Below, one piece after another: positions 47,958 through 58,135 of a stretch of DNA of 64,000 nt. The notes beneath the pieces were generated by a model. It saw only the letters and a list, made by a program, of their open reading frames with translations, was not told the origin of the DNA and did not search any database. The stretch is from contig JAJDCU010000031.1 in assembly GCA_029260655.1 (NCBI GenBank), forward strand, positions 1 through 64,000, in the 5' to 3' direction. Made by a program: the position numbers and the translations under genes. Origin of the DNA: Phycisphaeraceae bacterium (GTDB lineage Bacteria; Planctomycetota; Phycisphaerae; Phycisphaerales; Phycisphaeraceae). The first letter of the stretch is position 1, and every line of letters starts with the position of its first letter.

Positions 47958-49891
47958 CACGCGCCCCCGTTGTTCAGGGCGACAGATATGACCATCAGGT
48001 CGGCGGGGTTGACGCCGGCGAGGCGGGCGGCTTGGCCGAGGGTTGTGGGGCGGAACTTGTTGAGGGTCAGCGCCGCTTCGGTGCGCAGGCCGGGCAATCC
48101 AGCGTAGTCTAATTCGGGGGGCAGGGGTGCGGCTTCCTGGCTGGCGAGTTGGTCGATCTGCTTTTGTTGCCGATGGATGTAGCCGGCGTAACGCAGATCG
48201 GCGAGGAATGCATCCACAACCCGGCGGTCGCGGGCCAGGTCTGGCAGCGGGTCGCCGTTGAGTTGGGCCAGTAGCGCGTCGGTGTCTATTTCCTGACGGG
48301 CGACCCAGCGCGACATCGGTTGGCCTTCGACGCTGCGGGTGGCGATGTCTTTTTGCAGGGCGGCGTGCGCTTCGCGCGTGGCCTGGTAGCACTCCCAACG
48401 CGCATCATCGATCAAACCCAGCTCGCGCGCCAATGGCGTCAAGCGTTCACTCGCGTTGTCGGCCCGCAGCAGCAACCTAAACTCGGCACGGCTGGTAAAC
48501 ATCCGGTACGGCTCACGCGGGGTCTTGGTCACCAGGTCGTCCAGCATCACCCCGATGTACGCCTGGTCACGGCGCAGACGTACCATCTGCTCTCCCCGAC
48601 CAAACCGCACGGCATTGACCGCGGCGATCAACCCCTGCCCCGCCGCCTCCTCGTAACCACTGGTCCCGTTGATCTGACCGGCCAGGAAAAGTCCCGGGAC
48701 ACGCTTGGTCATGCACGTCGCGTCGATCTGGTGCGGCCAAACCATGTCATACTCGACCGCGTAGCCGTGACGGAGGATGATGGCGTTTTCACAGCCGGGC
48801 ATCATGCGCACGATTTGTTCCTGCACATCCGCCGGCAGGGAGGTGCTGATCCCGTTGCAGTAGATCTCGTTGGTTTCAAGCGATTCCGGTTCGAGGAAGA
48901 CGTGATGCGACGAACGGTCGGCGAAGCGCACGACTTTGTCTTCGATCGACGGGCAGTAGCGTGGGCCGGCCGTTTCTATCTGGCCGTTGTACATCGGGGT
49001 GCGGTCGAGGTTGGCGCGGATCAGGTCGTGCCCCCGCGCGGTGGTGTGCGTGATCCAGCAGGGCTTTTGTGCGAGGACGGGGAAGTGGTCGGCGGGGGAA
49101 CCGGAGATTCCGGGAAATCCGGGGGCGGGGGTCATCTCGCTGAACGGGATTGGCTCGTCGTCGCCGGGTTGAAGTTCGAGGGTGCTGAAGTCGATTGACT
49201 CGGCGGCGAGGCGCGGGGGTGTGCCGGTCTTGAGTCGGCCAAGCTCGAAACCTAGCTTGGTTAAGGCGGCACTGACCCCGACCGATGGCGCTTCACCGAC
49301 TCGCCCGCCTGGGGTTTGTGACGGGCCGGTGTGCATCAGGCCGCGCATGAATGTGCCGGTGGTGAGGATGGTTGCGCTGCTTCGCAAGGACTGGGTGGGT
49401 CTGTGGTCTGGGGTCTGGGGTAGATAGGTGATGCCGACACACTTGCCGTCTTCGATGATGAAGTCTTGGACAGCGCCGGTGAGGATGTCGAGGTTGGGTC
49501 GTGTGGCGAGGAGGCGTTGGACTTCCCGGGCGTAGGCGTACTTGTCGCTCTGGCAGCGCGGGCCGCGGACGGCTGGGCCTTTACTGATATTCAGGATGCG
49601 GAACTGAATCCCGGTCGCGTCGGCGGCCAGGGCCATCAGCCCCCCCATCGCGTCGATCTCGCGGACCATCTGCCCCTTGGCCAGCCCGCCGATCGCTGGG
49701 TTACAGCTCATGGCCCCGATCTTGGATGGGTCCATCGTGACCAAAGCCACTTTGCCCTTAGCCCCCCCGGATGCAGCCCCCCCCCTGGCGTCAAACTCGG
49801 GGCGCAGCCTGTTCGCCGCCGCCCACGCCGCTTCCGCGCCGGCGTGACCGCCACCGATCACGATCAGGTTGTAGTCAAGGCCGTCCGGCAT
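47957..49891 (-). CDS. mnmG: tRNA uridine 5-carboxymethylaminomethyl modification enzyme MnmG (GidA)
   Basis: MnmG works with MnmE and uses FAD and methylenetetrahydrofolate to make cmnm5U34 in certain tRNAs. The 644-residue product has the FAD-binding start YNLIVIGGGHAGAEAAWAAA, SCNPAIGGLAKGQMVREIDAMGGLM, RGPRCQSDKYAYAREVQRLL, and GLFLAGQINGTSGYEEAAGQGLIAAVNAVR, all diagnostic. An insertion of about 15 residues after the first helix (RPEFDARGGAASGGAKG) is lineage-specific. The C-terminal MnmE-binding helical domain ends EAALTLNKFRPTTLGQAARLAGVNPADLMVISVAL. It is the first gene of a two-gene unit with the zinc-ribbon protein. Confidence 0.96.
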   Translation of the reverse strand: MPDGLDYNLIVIGGGHAGAEAAWAAANRLRPEFDARGGAASGGAKGKVALVTMDPSKIGAMSCNPAIGGLAKGQMVREIDAMGGLMALAADATGIQFRILNISKGPAVRGPRCQSDKYAYAREVQRLLATRPNLDILTGAVQDFIIEDGKCVGITYLPQTPDHRPTQSLRSSATILTTGTFMRGLMHTGPSQTPGGRVGEAPSVGVSAALTKLGFELGRLKTGTPPRLAAESIDFSTLELQPGDDEPIPFSEMTPAPGFPGISGSPADHFPVLAQKPCWITHTTARGHDLIRANLDRTPMYNGQIETAGPRYCPSIEDKVVRFADRSSHHVFLEPESLETNEIYCNGISTSLPADVQEQIVRMMPGCENAIILRHGYAVEYDMVWPHQIDATCMTKRVPGLFLAGQINGTSGYEEAAGQGLIAAVNAVRFGRGEQMVRLRRDQAYIGVMLDDLVTKTPREPYRMFTSRAEFRLLLRADNASERLTPLARELGLIDDARWECYQATREAHAALQKDIATRSVEGQPMSRWVARQEIDTDALLAQLNGDPLPDLARDRRVVDAFLADLRYAGYIHRQQKQIDQLASQEAAPLPPELDYAGLPGLRTEAALTLNKFRPTTLGQAARLAGVNPADLMVISVALNNGGA

Positions 49892-49969
49892 AAGCGGAGG
49901 ATTATAGCCGACTAAATAAGTGCAGACGCCATGAGCTATTTACGTACCCCCAAGCCGATCTTAAGCGGT

Positions 49970-50770
49970 TCAATCAAACCCGAGACCGATCTCGACATCC
50001 ACAGGGATATCGATTTGCTGTAATCCGTCGTAAACCTCCAATTGGATATTGAACTGACCCACATCCTGGGCAAATGCAAATTCGACCTGCGCAGAGCTCT
50101 CTGATCGCTGCGAGGAAAATGGCTTGCCACTAAGTTTGGTCCCGTCAGGCGAAGTAAAATCCCATGAGGCGATCGATTCAAAGAAGGAATTGTCCATCTT
50201 CATGACCAGCTTGAATTGCCCCTGCCCCCAATCACTTGGGCCAAAACTAACGAGCTGAACCGAATGCTCGCCAAGCATGATCTGCCCGGGCTCAGTGGCG
50301 ACATTAGCGGCATTAACATTGATCTTCCCGGTCGACACCATCACGGTAAGATTGCCTTTGAGGGTAAAGCCCGTCGCGCCTTTGGCCGGAGCTTGGGGTG
50401 TTGCAAGTTCAACAATAAGTTGCTTGCCGTCCTTGCTGATTTGTGGAAACGGTTTGATCGGATTGAAATTGATGATGTAAGTCTTACCACGCTGTAGGCG
50501 CTGCTTTAAGATGTCCTTACCGGTTGAGTCGGTGGCTTTGTCCAGCGAGCTGAGGTCATGATCAACCCTGACAGCCGGGTGATCCAACCCCGTGATCAAA
50601 AGGTTCACGACCGTTCCGGCAGAAACGCCTCTAGGCGTAAGACTGAAATGCATGTCGTGAATATCCGGCGATCCAACTGTCAATCCGACTGGCCTGACAG
50701 CGACCTCGGCTTGAGTAATGGAAGCAACGGCCGATACCAGGCAGGCGGTCACAAGCGTGGTGAGTTTCAT
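49970..50770 (-). CDS. Secreted protein of unknown function
   Basis: The 266-residue product has a signal peptide (MKLTTLVTACLVSAVASITQA) and a β-rich body with no family I recognise. Notable segments are PRGVSAGTVVNLLITGLDHPAVRVDHDLSSLDKATDSTGKDIL and SFFESIASWDFTSPDGTKLSGKPFSSQRS, with a repeated VxVxL strand pattern that suggests one or two β-sandwich domains. AGGGA before the ATG at 50770 supports the start. It is A/T-richer than neighbouring genes and has no clear operon partner; an R1 repeat lies just upstream. Confidence 0.75.
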   Translation of the reverse strand: MKLTTLVTACLVSAVASITQAEVAVRPVGLTVGSPDIHDMHFSLTPRGVSAGTVVNLLITGLDHPAVRVDHDLSSLDKATDSTGKDILKQRLQRGKTYIINFNPIKPFPQISKDGKQLIVELATPQAPAKGATGFTLKGNLTVMVSTGKINVNAANVATEPGQIMLGEHSVQLVSFGPSDWGQGQFKLVMKMDNSFFESIASWDFTSPDGTKLSGKPFSSQRSESSAQVEFAFAQDVGQFNIQLEVYDGLQQIDIPVDVEIGLGFD

Positions 50771-50812
50771 GCGTGTCCCTTGATCGTGTTGGGTGGCTGT
50801 TGATTCAAGTTG

Positions 50813-50838
50813 TGAAAGCGCTAAACCGCAAGCGTTCA
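50813..50838. repeat. Short palindromic repeat R1, copy 3
   Basis: CGCTAAACCGCAAGCG (50819-50834) lies between fumC and the secreted-protein gene. Flanking GTGAA and TTCAC extend the dyad symmetry. Confidence 0.7.
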
Positions 50839-50873
50839 CTGGAACGCGAATGTGTGATTCGGTCACTGGCCTA

Positions 50874-52292
<1,419 letters not shown>

Positions 52293-52398
52293 GGTGTGTG
52301 TCCTAAATACGTCCAATATCGGACGAACCGGACTCTACACGAATCGAGCGGGGTTGCAACGTCGGGGAGATAGCGAGCGGGTAGGGGTGACGCGCAAA

Positions 52399-52440
52399 AA
52401 ACCCCGGCCAAGGCCTTATGGCCATGACCGGGCTTGGGGG
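52399..52440 (-). terminator. Intrinsic terminator of the coiled-coil gene
   Basis: On the minus strand CCCGGTCATGGCC pairs imperfectly with GGCCTTGGCCGGG across an ATAA loop and is followed by T6. It begins about 45 bases after the stop at 52480. Confidence 0.75.
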
Positions 52441-52479
52441 TTGATCATTGGGGCTTGTTGATGACGCGCGGAATCGGGG

Positions 52480-54951
52480 TCAGGCGGCCTTGCGATCGGG
52501 GCCCGGGTCGGGGGGCTGGTTCTGCTTGGCGGTCTGCCCGGCTTCGTCACGGGTGTCGACCAGCTTGGCGGCCTTCTTGCCCATGCGGCTGGCCATCTCC
52601 TGCAAGGGGGTGGTGAGCTTACTGGCATTGACGACGGGCGGCTCCGTCGAGCCGGCCGAATCCGGGGTGTCACGCCGGATCGCACTGCGGACGCTATTGC
52701 CGACGTCGGCGATCTGCCCGAGTTCCTCGATGACCTGACGGCGTAGCGGAGACACGACGTTCTCGACCTCTTGCCGGACACGGGTCATGTGTTCATGCAG
52801 CTCACGCTCGGCGTCCTGTGCGGCGGCTACGGCCTGAGGCTGAAGGTCGGCAACACGCTTACCGAGCTGATCCTCCACGACCTGGACCATTGCCTGCGCG
52901 TTATCGCGTAGCTTGCTGAGCCTCTGGGTGAACTGACTTTCGATCGCTTCGATCGCCTGATGGGTCTGCGGCTCGATACCCTTGAGCCGGCGGCTAAGCT
53001 GCTGCTCGATCAGCTCGACCATGCTCTGGGATGAGGCGCACAGGTCCTGAACACGTCGCCGCATCTTCTCCTGGGTGTCTTCGATGGAGAGTTCGGCCTG
53101 CTGCTGGAGCTCTCGCTTTTGCTGTTCCAGGGCCGCCTGTGTCTCTTTGTGGAGCGATTCTTGTTGGGCCTTGGTCGTGTCTTCGATCTGGGCCTGGGTC
53201 TTTTGTGTCAGGTCGTCCACGTGTTGCTGGTAGTTGGACAAGTCTTCATGAAGCCTGGCCTTGAACGGATCGGTGAGGGCTTCAGCCCGGCTCATCGCCT
53301 GGACAACCTGCTCGCGCACCGTGCTTTCGATCACGTCGGCCACGTGGCTGGCTCTCTCGTCGGCCTTAGCGGAGGCCTCGGCGGCCTGGGACTCTATTCG
53401 CTGGGTCGCATCGACCGCCTCGGCGTAGCTCTGATCCAGCGACGCGGTCAGCCGGCCGTGGATCTGCTGAGCCGTGGACTCGGCGCGGACGTCGGCCTCA
53501 TCGAGAGCCTGGTCGATACGTCTGGACAACTTGACCACCATTTCGTCCGCCGTGTCGTTGACTTGCTGCACGGCCTGCTGGGTCTTGCGGTCCCACGATT
53601 CCGTGAGGGTTTGGCAGGCCTTTTCCGTTTCTTCTTCGAGCGTCTGACGCTTGGTTTCCAGTTCGGCGGCAACCGCTTCGATACGCTCTCGCTGCTGCCC
53701 GATCAGGTGGTCTGCCAGCGCCTTGGCCCGCTCGTCAAACGTGCGGATCAACTCGGTCTGCTTCTGGACAAACATCGCCTGGAGCTTCTCGCTCATCGCC
53801 TGCTCGTGCTGATCCAGGGCCTGCTGTTGGCTATCCAGGCGTAGGGCGAGCTGCTCATCCTGCTCCTTGAACCTTTCGTCCAGTGAAGCCTGCTGCTGGG
53901 ATTGAGCCGCCTCGTGTGCTTTCAGGCGCTGGGCGAACCGCTCATCCTGTTCCTTGAGCTTTTCGTCCAACGAAACCTGATGCTGAGACAGCGCTGCTTC
54001 GTGAGCCTTCAGGCGATCGGCCAAAAGTCCATCCAACAACTGTTGCGCCTGAGTGGGCAGGAGGTCGATCCGTTGCTGGATCGTGTCGTCTGCCCGGTCG
54101 GATAGTTCCTGAACGCGGTCGTCAAGGTTCTGGATCGCGTCGTTAAGCGAGGCGGTCTGGGCGCGTGCGTCTTCGATGACGCTGTTCAGCGCCAGCTTGG
54201 ACGGCTCCAAGGCCTGCTGGGCCTGAGCGGGCAGGTTGTCGAGTTTGCCGGCGAGGTCCTTGTCGGCGGCGGCGATGATGTGTTGGATCCGCTCGCCGCA
54301 TTCGGTGGTGTGGATTTCTAATTGCCCAAAGATCGGGGAGATCAGCTTCTGGGCTTCGTCGCGCGCCAGCCCGGCTGCGGCGGCGGTGCGGTCGTCGATC
54401 TCGGTGAAGGTTTTCTCGATCTGGTGGTGCAGGTCCCGCAGTTGCTCCCGGGCCGATCCCTGCGCGTGGCGGAAGTCGCCGAGCCGATCGCCTACGGTTT
54501 CATTCAGTTGCTCTAACTGTGTCCGGGCGTCCTGCACGATCAGGTCCATGGAAGTCTGAACGGCCTGCTTGGCCGCGACGAGCTCGGGTTGGAATGAGCG
54601 GGCCTTGTCCAGCTGCGCGTTGAGCTGCTCGGCGAGATCCTGAACACCGCGTCGGATCTGGTCCACCTGCTGTGTGCGTTTTTCCAGCGTGGCCTCATCC
54701 TCGTGAAGCCGGTCGTAGCGATTTCGTACGGCGTCGTCGATCGCGCGAACCTTGCCGGTGAGTTGGGCGATCTCCTCGGCGGGCGGGACGACCCCGGCGG
54801 TGCCGAAGCGCGCCTCGCAGTCCTTGAGCATCCGAAGCAGACGCAGGCGTTCGTCCTTGACGCGATCGAGGATAGCCAGCAACTCGGCGGCGGCGGTGTT
54901 GGCGTTGTTGGCGAGGGGGTTGGGCTGACCTTGAGGGTATACGTTGCTCAC
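52480..54951 (-). CDS. Long soluble coiled-coil protein
   Basis: The 823-residue product has no signal peptide and no transmembrane helix; from about residue 20 to 760 it is nearly all Gln/Glu/Ala/Leu heptads. A 29-residue unit repeats: RLKAHEAALSQHQVSLDEKL... is followed directly by RLKAHEAAQSQQQASLDERF..., and then a weaker third copy. The N-terminus (NVYPQGQPNPLANNANTAAAELLAILDRVKDERLRLLRML) and C-terminus (KLTTPLQEMASRMGKKAAKLVDTRDEAGQTAKQNQ) are conserved-looking caps. It could be a cytoskeletal, SMC-like or scaffold protein; no ATPase motif exists. It has its own terminator and is divergent from the antiporter gene. Confidence 0.85.
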   Translation of the reverse strand: MSNVYPQGQPNPLANNANTAAAELLAILDRVKDERLRLLRMLKDCEARFGTAGVVPPAEEIAQLTGKVRAIDDAVRNRYDRLHEDEATLEKRTQQVDQIRRGVQDLAEQLNAQLDKARSFQPELVAAKQAVQTSMDLIVQDARTQLEQLNETVGDRLGDFRHAQGSAREQLRDLHHQIEKTFTEIDDRTAAAAGLARDEAQKLISPIFGQLEIHTTECGERIQHIIAAADKDLAGKLDNLPAQAQQALEPSKLALNSVIEDARAQTASLNDAIQNLDDRVQELSDRADDTIQQRIDLLPTQAQQLLDGLLADRLKAHEAALSQHQVSLDEKLKEQDERFAQRLKAHEAAQSQQQASLDERFKEQDEQLALRLDSQQQALDQHEQAMSEKLQAMFVQKQTELIRTFDERAKALADHLIGQQRERIEAVAAELETKRQTLEEETEKACQTLTESWDRKTQQAVQQVNDTADEMVVKLSRRIDQALDEADVRAESTAQQIHGRLTASLDQSYAEAVDATQRIESQAAEASAKADERASHVADVIESTVREQVVQAMSRAEALTDPFKARLHEDLSNYQQHVDDLTQKTQAQIEDTTKAQQESLHKETQAALEQQKRELQQQAELSIEDTQEKMRRRVQDLCASSQSMVELIEQQLSRRLKGIEPQTHQAIEAIESQFTQRLSKLRDNAQAMVQVVEDQLGKRVADLQPQAVAAAQDAERELHEHMTRVRQEVENVVSPLRRQVIEELGQIADVGNSVRSAIRRDTPDSAGSTEPPVVNASKLTTPLQEMASRMGKKAAKLVDTRDEAGQTAKQNQPPDPGPDRKAA

Positions 54952-55140
54952 GCTGATGCTCCAAAAAGACTGACGGGGCCTGGGCCGACCCGCGCGAGGC
55001 CGGCTAGTCGTACATCGGCGAGGGATGTGGCGGCGGTCTAACGGCCGATGGCCGGCGTGTTATCGGATCGCTGCTTTCCCACCGCGGCACCCAGGCAATC
55101 GCGTAAACTATGCCGGCAACAGGAACTCACACAGCGGCAT

Positions 55141-56553
55141 ATGGGAGCAACATTGGGGTTTTTCGAGATCATCGCGGTCTTATTGACGCTGACGGCGCTG
55201 TTGGCGTACCTGAACCAGCGGGTCCTTAAGCTGCCGCCGGCGATCGGGCTGATGGTGCTGGCGCTGGCGTTGTCGCTGGGTCTTATCGGACTTGGCCAAC
55301 TCATCCCGTCGGTCACCGATCGGGCCCGTGAGCTGCTTGGCGCGATCGACTTCGACGCGACGCTGCTGAACGGGATGCTGGGTTTCATGCTGTTCGCCGG
55401 GGCGCTGCACGTGGACATGGGCCGGCTGTGGCGTCAGAAGTGGCCGGTCGCGCTGCTGGCGACGGTGGGCGTGTTGATCTCGACAGCGCTGATCGCGGTA
55501 GCGACGTGGTGCACGTTCGTATGGCTAGGCCGGGAGCTGCCGTTTGTTTATTGCCTGTTGTTCGGCGCGCTGATTTCACCGACCGATCCGATCGCGGTGC
55601 TGGCAATCCTCAAGACGCTGGGCGTGCCTGAAAGCCTTGAGATGAAGATCGCGGGCGAGTCGCTGTTCAACGACGGCGTGGGTGTGGTGGTGTTCCTTGC
55701 CTTGATGGGCGTCGCCGGGCTCGGTGGACACGGGCATGGGCAGCAGATCAACACCGTCGAGCCTGCGCCATCCTTGCCTGCCCAGGTTGTAGATTACACC
55801 GGGCTAAACGATCCGCAGGTGCAAATCAGACAAGACCCGTCACCCGTTCCCGTTCATGCCGACCGCCCTCAAGCAAGCGAGGTGGCAAAGCTGTTTCTGG
55901 TAGAAGTCGTCGGTGGCGCGTTGTTCGGCCTGGTGATCGGCCTAACCGCGTTCCTGATGCTCAGGAGCGTGGACAACTATCAGGTCGAGGTGATGATCTC
56001 ACTGGCGTTGGTGGCCGGGGGCTACGCGCTGGCGTCACGGCTGGGGCTGTCCGGACCGATCGCGATGGTGGTCTGTGGTCTGTTGATCGGCAACCATGGC
56101 CGAGCCCTGGCGATGTCGGACACGACACGGGAGCAACTGGATACATTCTGGGAACTGATAGACGAGATACTCAACGCTGTGCTCTTCGTGCTGATCGGGC
56201 TGGAGGTGCTGGTGCTAACGTTCGACCGGTTGAACCTGGAAGTCGGGCTGCTGGCGATCCCGGTGGTGCTGGCGGCGCGACTGATCGCCGTGGGCCTGCC
56301 GATCTCGATGCTCCGCAAGTTCCGCCAACTCACCCCCCACGCGATCAAGGTCCTGACCTGGGGCGGGCTGCGGGGCGGGATCTCGGTGGCCTTGGCCCTA
56401 TCCTTGAAAGAGTCGCTGGGGCAGACCGATCCGGCCTCCTACCACGCCATCCTATTTATGACGTATTCGGTGGTGGTATTCTCGATTATCGTGCAAGGGC
56501 TGACTCTGCCAGGGGTGCTCAGGCGTCTGGGGATAACGCGAAATAAGATATAA
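55141..56553 (+). CDS. Monovalent cation:proton antiporter (CPA1, NhaP type)
   Basis: The 470-residue product has about 12 transmembrane helices. GALISPTDPIAVLAILKTLGVPESLEMKIAGESLFNDGVGVVVFLAL holds the conserved TDPI(A/V) and ESLFNDG motifs, whose Asp residues carry the exchanged ions, and GGLRGGISVALALSLKE is the C-terminal signature. It exchanges Na+ or K+ for protons at the inner membrane. An extramembrane loop of about 60 residues (HGHGQQINTVEPAPSLPAQVVDYTGLND...) sits in the middle. ATG 55141 is chosen because the first helix starts seven residues later. Confidence 0.92.
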   Translation: MGATLGFFEIIAVLLTLTALLAYLNQRVLKLPPAIGLMVLALALSLGLIGLGQLIPSVTDRARELLGAIDFDATLLNGMLGFMLFAGALHVDMGRLWRQKWPVALLATVGVLISTALIAVATWCTFVWLGRELPFVYCLLFGALISPTDPIAVLAILKTLGVPESLEMKIAGESLFNDGVGVVVFLALMGVAGLGGHGHGQQINTVEPAPSLPAQVVDYTGLNDPQVQIRQDPSPVPVHADRPQASEVAKLFLVEVVGGALFGLVIGLTAFLMLRSVDNYQVEVMISLALVAGGYALASRLGLSGPIAMVVCGLLIGNHGRALAMSDTTREQLDTFWELIDEILNAVLFVLIGLEVLVLTFDRLNLEVGLLAIPVVLAARLIAVGLPISMLRKFRQLTPHAIKVLTWGGLRGGISVALALSLKESLGQTDPASYHAILFMTYSVVVFSIIVQGLTLPGVLRRLGITRNKI

Positions 56554-56655
56554 TTTATTATATATCAATGATTTACATGACAATCCGAGCTCTCGGTGCC
56601 GGTGCCCGTGGCCTTTCAGCAGCTTGCTAATAAGCCGACAACCCGCTACAAAATG

Positions 56656-56692
56656 GCCTCAAACACCGCATCCCGCATGCGGTGTTACGGCC
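56656..56692 (+). promoter_or_regulatory. Stable hairpin in the metK leader
   Basis: AACACCGCAT (56662-56671) and ATGCGGTGTT (56677-56686) make a perfect 10-bp stem with a 5-base loop, extended by GGCC/GGCC pairing outside. A second hairpin (TGGAAC...GTTCCA, about 56745-56762) follows before the metK ribosome binding site. There is no T run, so it is not an ordinary terminator of the upstream antiporter gene. Confidence 0.55.
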
Positions 56693-56792
56693 TCACAGGA
56701 AGACACCCACCCCCGCCCAATGTCGGCTCGGGCCGTCCCAGCTGTGGAACATGGGCGTTCCAAAACGATATAAATGATTAGGACGTAACAAG

Positions 56793-58022
56793 ATGGCAAA
56801 ACGCAAGGATAGCGGAAATTACCTGTTTACCAGCGAATCCGTCTCGATGGGCCACCCCGATAAGGTCTCGGACCAGGTCTCGGACGCGATCCTGGATAGC
56901 TTGCTGAAGGTGGATCCCAACGCCCGTGTGGCTTGTGAGACTTTCTGCACCACCGGGCTGGTCGTCGTCGGTGGTGAGATCACGGTCCATAACCAAAAGG
57001 CTGTCGAGGCCCTGAACAACGCCGAGCACACCGTCCGAAACACCCTCCGAAAGATCGGATACACCGGCGATCTGGGGATGCGCTTCGACGCGGATTCCTG
57101 CGGCGTGATGCGCACGATGCACTCGCAGTCGGCGGACATCAGCCAGGGCGTGACCTCGGGCAAGGGCCTGCACAAGGAGCAGGGCGCCGGCGATCAAGGC
57201 CTGATGTTCGGCTATGCCTGCAGCGAAACACCCAGCCTGATGCCGCTGCCGATCGACCTGTCACACAAACTGGTTGCCCAGCACGCGAAAGTGCGTCAGG
57301 CCAACAAAATCAAAGGCCTGCGCCCCGACGCCAAGAGCCAGGTCACGGTCGAATACGACGAAAAACACAGGCCGGTGCGGATCGACACGGTCGTGTTGTC
57401 TACTCAGCACACGCCCTTCTGGAACGGCAAGAAGAGGCAGGCCGACCTGAAAAATGCGGTCATCAAACACATTATTAATCCGTGCATGCCTAAGAAGCTG
57501 TACGACCCCAAGAAGGTGACGATCCACGTCAACCCGACGGGTCAGTTCGAGATCGGCGGGCCCCACGGCGACGTCGGGCTGACCGGGCGGAAGATCATCG
57601 TCGACACCTACGGCGGCCGGGGTCGCCACGGCGGGGGCGCGTTCTCCGGGAAAGACCCCTCGAAGGTCGACCGGTCCGCCGCCTACATGGGCCGGTACAT
57701 CGCCAAGAACATCGTCGCCGCCGGGCTGGCGGATATCTGCGAGGTCCAGTTGTCCTACGCGATCGGGGTCGCCCAGCCAACAAGCGTCCACATCGAAACT
57801 TTCGAGACCGGTAAGGTCGACGATTCAACGATAAGCAGGCTCGTCCGAGAACACTTCCCCCTGACGCCGATGGGGATCATCAAACACCTGGGCCTGCGCA
57901 AGCCGATCTATACCAAGACAGCCGCCCACGGCCACTTCGGGCGTAAGCCCGGCGCCGACGGCAGTTTCTCCTGGGAAAAGACCGACCGCGCAGCCAGGCT
58001 CGCCAAGGCCGCCGGGGTCTGA
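56793..58022 (+). CDS. metK: S-adenosylmethionine synthetase
   Basis: MetK makes SAM from methionine and ATP. The 409-residue product starts [26 protein letters not shown] and contains [24 protein letters not shown], the metal and ATP-binding [35 protein letters not shown], and a C-terminal [22 protein letters not shown] nine bases before the ATG supports the start. Its product serves the SAM-dependent enzymes here (RsmH and the 34243 methyltransferase) among others. The leader is structured and may be regulatory. Confidence 0.97.
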   Translation: MAKRKDSGNYLFTSESVSMGHPDKVSDQVSDAILDSLLKVDPNARVACETFCTTGLVVVGGEITVHNQKAVEALNNAEHTVRNTLRKIGYTGDLGMRFDADSCGVMRTMHSQSADISQGVTSGKGLHKEQGAGDQGLMFGYACSETPSLMPLPIDLSHKLVAQHAKVRQANKIKGLRPDAKSQVTVEYDEKHRPVRIDTVVLSTQHTPFWNGKKRQADLKNAVIKHIINPCMPKKLYDPKKVTIHVNPTGQFEIGGPHGDVGLTGRKIIVDTYGGRGRHGGGAFSGKDPSKVDRSAAYMGRYIAKNIVAAGLADICEVQLSYAIGVAQPTSVHIETFETGKVDDSTISRLVREHFPLTPMGIIKHLGLRKPIYTKTAAHGHFGRKPGADGSFSWEKTDRAARLAKAAGV

Positions 58023-58135
58023 CTCAGGCACCCGGGTAACGACAGGCCGTCATCGATCAGGCGGCGCGAAATATTGGAGACCCGCTGGGTCGGTCGCAGC
58101 GTAATAAGACCTACGCTCCCGACCCCTGCGGACCT

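Noticed and set aside
56554-56792. Known SAM or SAH riboswitch before metK
   Set aside because: The hairpins are real but I could not match the conserved cores of the classes I remember, so only an unnamed structured leader is reported.
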